Part shown: one piece after another, positions 61,987 to 64,000 of the stretch
How the letters are laid out: each line of letters opens with the position of its first letter
Numbering within the stretch: the first letter of the stretch is position 1
Assembly: GCA_019636235.1 (NCBI GenBank)
Contig: JAHBXW010000011.1
Location: forward strand, 1 to 64,000
DNA: 64,000 bases
Origin: Planctomyces sp.
GTDB lineage: Bacteria > Planctomycetota > Planctomycetia > Planctomycetales > Planctomycetaceae
Direction: 5' to 3'
The notes under the pieces: model-generated
The model's input: only the letters and a program-made list of their open reading frames with translations
Told to the model about the DNA's origin: nothing
The model's database searches: none
Program-made: the position numbers and the translations under genes

Positions 61987-63996
61987 ATGCCCACAGCCAC
62001 TGTCGACGCCCCCAGCGTCCCCGATGTCGCGTTCGCGCTGTACCGGACGATGCAGATCATCCGGCAGACGGAAGAGGAGCTGGCCCGCTGCCACCAGCGG
62101 GGCCTGATTCATGGAGCCTGCCACACCTACGTGGGGCAGGAGGCCATCGCCGCCGGCGTCTGCGCCCATTTGACGCGCGACGACGTCGTGTTCAGCACGC
62201 ACCGCGGGCACGGGCACGCCCTGGCGAAGGGCATGCCGCCCAAGGAACTCATGGCCGAGCTGTTCGGCCGCGAGACCGGTTGCTCGCGGGGGCGGGGGGG
62301 CAGCATGCATCTGTTCTCCCCCGAGATCGGCATGATGGGGACCAGCGGCATCGTCGGCCCCTGCATCCTGCAGGCCTGCGGAGGCGGGTACAGCGCGAAG
62401 CTCACGCGCTCCGGCCGGGTCGCCGTCGCGTTCTTCGGGGACGGCGCCGTAAACAACGGAGCCTTCCACGAGGGCCTGAACATGGCCAGCATCTGGAAAC
62501 TGCCGGTGCTGTTCATCTGCGAGAACAATCAGTTCGCGACGGAGGTGCCGTTCGCCTATGCCAGCGGCAATCCGAGCGTCGGCAACCGCGGCGCCGCCTA
62601 TGGCCTGCCCGGGTTCGAACTCGACGGCAACGACGTCCGCGAGATTCATCGCGTCGCCGGGGACGCGGTCCGCCGGGCCCGCGCGGGGGACGGTCCGACG
62701 CTGATCGAATGCCGCACCTACCGGACCCGCGCTCATGCCGAGGGCATGGGAGACTTCTCCTATCGCACGCGCGAGGACGTCGAGGAGTGGAAGCAGCGCT
62801 GCCCGATCGTCCGTCTGCGATCGGAACTGGTCGCCGGGAAGGGGGCCAAGACGGCTGCGAAATCGCTGGATGCGATTGATGAGGACGTCCGCCAGATGGT
62901 TCAGGAGGCTCGGGAGTTCGCAGAATCGAGCCCCGAGCCCGATCCGGCGACGGCGCTCGAGCATGTTTATGCGCCGCCGCGCGTCATCCGCTCCGCGCCG
63001 CCGGAACCGGGGACCGGGACCCGCACGCTGACGTATTCCCAGGCGACGCTGGAGGCGCTGGCGGCCGAGATGGAGCGGAATCCGAACATCTTCGTGATGG
63101 GAGAAGGCATCGGCGCCCGCGGCGGGAACTTCCTGACGACGAAGGGGCTGTACGATCGGTTCGGTCCGGAGCGGCTGTGCGATACGCCGATCTGCGAGCG
63201 CGGGTTCGTCGGGCTGGCCTGCGGCGCGGCGATGACGGGCACGCGGCCGGTCATCGACTTCATGTTCGCGGACTTCGTGCTCGACGGATTCGGCGAGATC
63301 GTCAATCAGATCGCGAAGATGCAGTACATGTCGAGCGGGCGGCTGCGGATGCCCGTGTTGCTGCGGGGCTGCATCGGCATCGGGCATTCCGCGGCGACGC
63401 ACCATTCAGGCAGCTACTACGGGATGTACGGGCAGGTTCCCGGCCTGCGGGTCGTGGTTCCTTCATCGCCCGCGGACGCCCGGGGGCTGTTGACGCATGC
63501 CCTGCGCTGCGACGATCCGGTCCTGTTTCTGGAGCATCGCGAGATTCTGCAGGCCAGGGGGCCGGTGCCCGAGGGGGACTGGGAGATCGAGTTCGGCCGC
63601 GCGCGGATCGTCCGCCCGGGGCGAGATGTGACGGTCGTCGCCCTGGCCCGGATGGTGCACTTCGCCGCCGCGGTCGCCGAGGAACTCGCGGGGCAGGGCG
63701 TCTCGGTGGAACTCATCGACCCGCGGACGGTCCTGCCGCTGGATGTCGACGCCATTCTCGAGTCGGTGGGGCGCACGGGACGGCTGCTGATCGTCGATGA
63801 GCCTCCTGCGCCGTTCGGCGTTTCGGCGGAGATTGCGGCCCGGCTGGCGGACGATGGCTTCAACGATCTCGACGCCCCCATCCGCCGCGTGACCGGGCGG
63901 TTCTGCCCGACGCCCTACAGCCCGTCGCTGGAGTCGGCCGTCGCGCCTGGTCCGGCCGACATCCGCGCGGCCATTGAACGACTGATGAAGGAATAG
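61987..63996 (+). CDS. fused alpha-beta E1 2-oxoacid dehydrogenase (TPP-dependent)
   Basis: A 669-residue fusion of the usual separate alpha and beta subunits of pyruvate/branched-chain/acetoin-type dehydrogenase E1. The alpha half (about 1-320) has HRGHGHALAKGM, GCSRGRGGSMHLF and the TPP motif GDGAVNNGAFHEGL with its trailing ENNQF. The beta half (about 345-669) has VMGEGIGARGGNFLTTKGLY, CERGFVGLACGAAMTG, VDEPPAPFGVSAEI and the C-terminal FCPTPYSPSLE. It would decarboxylate a 2-oxoacid; the E2 and E3 subunits are not in the window and may be downstream. Zero-base gap to the SDR gene shows coupling. Confidence 0.92.
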   Translation: MPTATVDAPSVPDVAFALYRTMQIIRQTEEELARCHQRGLIHGACHTYVGQEAIAAGVCAHLTRDDVVFSTHRGHGHALAKGMPPKELMAELFGRETGCSRGRGGSMHLFSPEIGMMGTSGIVGPCILQACGGGYSAKLTRSGRVAVAFFGDGAVNNGAFHEGLNMASIWKLPVLFICENNQFATEVPFAYASGNPSVGNRGAAYGLPGFELDGNDVREIHRVAGDAVRRARAGDGPTLIECRTYRTRAHAEGMGDFSYRTREDVEEWKQRCPIVRLRSELVAGKGAKTAAKSLDAIDEDVRQMVQEAREFAESSPEPDPATALEHVYAPPRVIRSAPPEPGTGTRTLTYSQATLEALAAEMERNPNIFVMGEGIGARGGNFLTTKGLYDRFGPERLCDTPICERGFVGLACGAAMTGTRPVIDFMFADFVLDGFGEIVNQIAKMQYMSSGRLRMPVLLRGCIGIGHSAATHHSGSYYGMYGQVPGLRVVVPSSPADARGLLTHALRCDDPVLFLEHREILQARGPVPEGDWEIEFGRARIVRPGRDVTVVALARMVHFAAAVAEELAGQGVSVELIDPRTVLPLDVDAILESVGRTGRLLIVDEPPAPFGVSAEIAARLADDGFNDLDAPIRRVTGRFCPTPYSPSLESAVAPGPADIRAAIERLMKE

Positions 63997-64000
63997 CCGT

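Overview
The window looks like a chromosomal segment of a high-GC planctomycete (class Planctomycetia). The evidence is a set of lineage-typical families: two DUF1501 proteins, two large secreted proteins with planctomycete cytochrome c / DUF1549 / DUF1553 domains, a WD40 protein with an N-terminal cytochrome c motif, HEAT-repeat and other secreted proteins of unknown function, a fused aroD-aroE gene, an FHA-EAL protein and an unusually long SecA. No rRNA, tRNA, CRISPR array or intact mobile element was recognised.

Layout. 1-1836 is a decay zone: the end of a DUF2314 gene, a perfect inverted repeat, an IS3 orfA stub fused to a frameshifted SRPBCC gene, and a headless ADP-ribosylglycohydrolase fragment. 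1836-12092 holds a HEAT-repeat protein, an SF2 helicase, a second decay zone (IS4-type remnant between inverted hairpin repeats, 5993-6655), ferrochelatase with a small Tat-type protein, and a three-gene two-component operon. 12093-19637 carries secA and a PSD1-DUF1501 pair. 20061-29141 has a DUF4268 nuclease-like gene, FHA-EAL, a PDZ serine protease, purM, a DinB-like protein, a LutA-like protein, an aldo/keto reductase and a second DUF1501 gene. A repeat-rich spacer follows (29142-29806). 29807-42297 contains a P-type ATPase, a GT39-like membrane protein, a secreted protein, acetate kinase, an alpha/beta hydrolase, a small basic protein, a RidA-family protein, aroDE and a YeeZ-like NAD-binding protein. 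42359-47366 is a minus-strand group: a five-heme membrane cytochrome with TPR-like tail, an EF-hand/deiodinase-like protein and a small secreted protein. 47685-54701 has an ABC ATPase, the operon BIG2/PSD1 - DUF2314 - WD40-cytochrome, and flgM.

54792-63996 is the most interesting part: a FadR-type regulator diverges from six tightly packed genes, namely 2-hydroxyacid dehydrogenase, Ldh2-type dehydrogenase, secreted two-domain cyclase, Nramp-like transporter, SDR and a fused alpha-beta TPP-dependent E1. I read this as a regulated catabolic unit that takes up or releases a compound, funnels hydroxyacids of both stereochemistries to a 2-oxoacid and decarboxylates it. The substrate is unknown. 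Three of its proteins lack hallmark residues of their families (cyclase metal ligands, Nramp metal motif, SDR lysine), which makes it the best candidate for an undescribed system. Other notable points are a fourfold repeat of about 67 residues within SecA, and the deiodinase fold joined to EF-hands next to a multiheme cytochrome.
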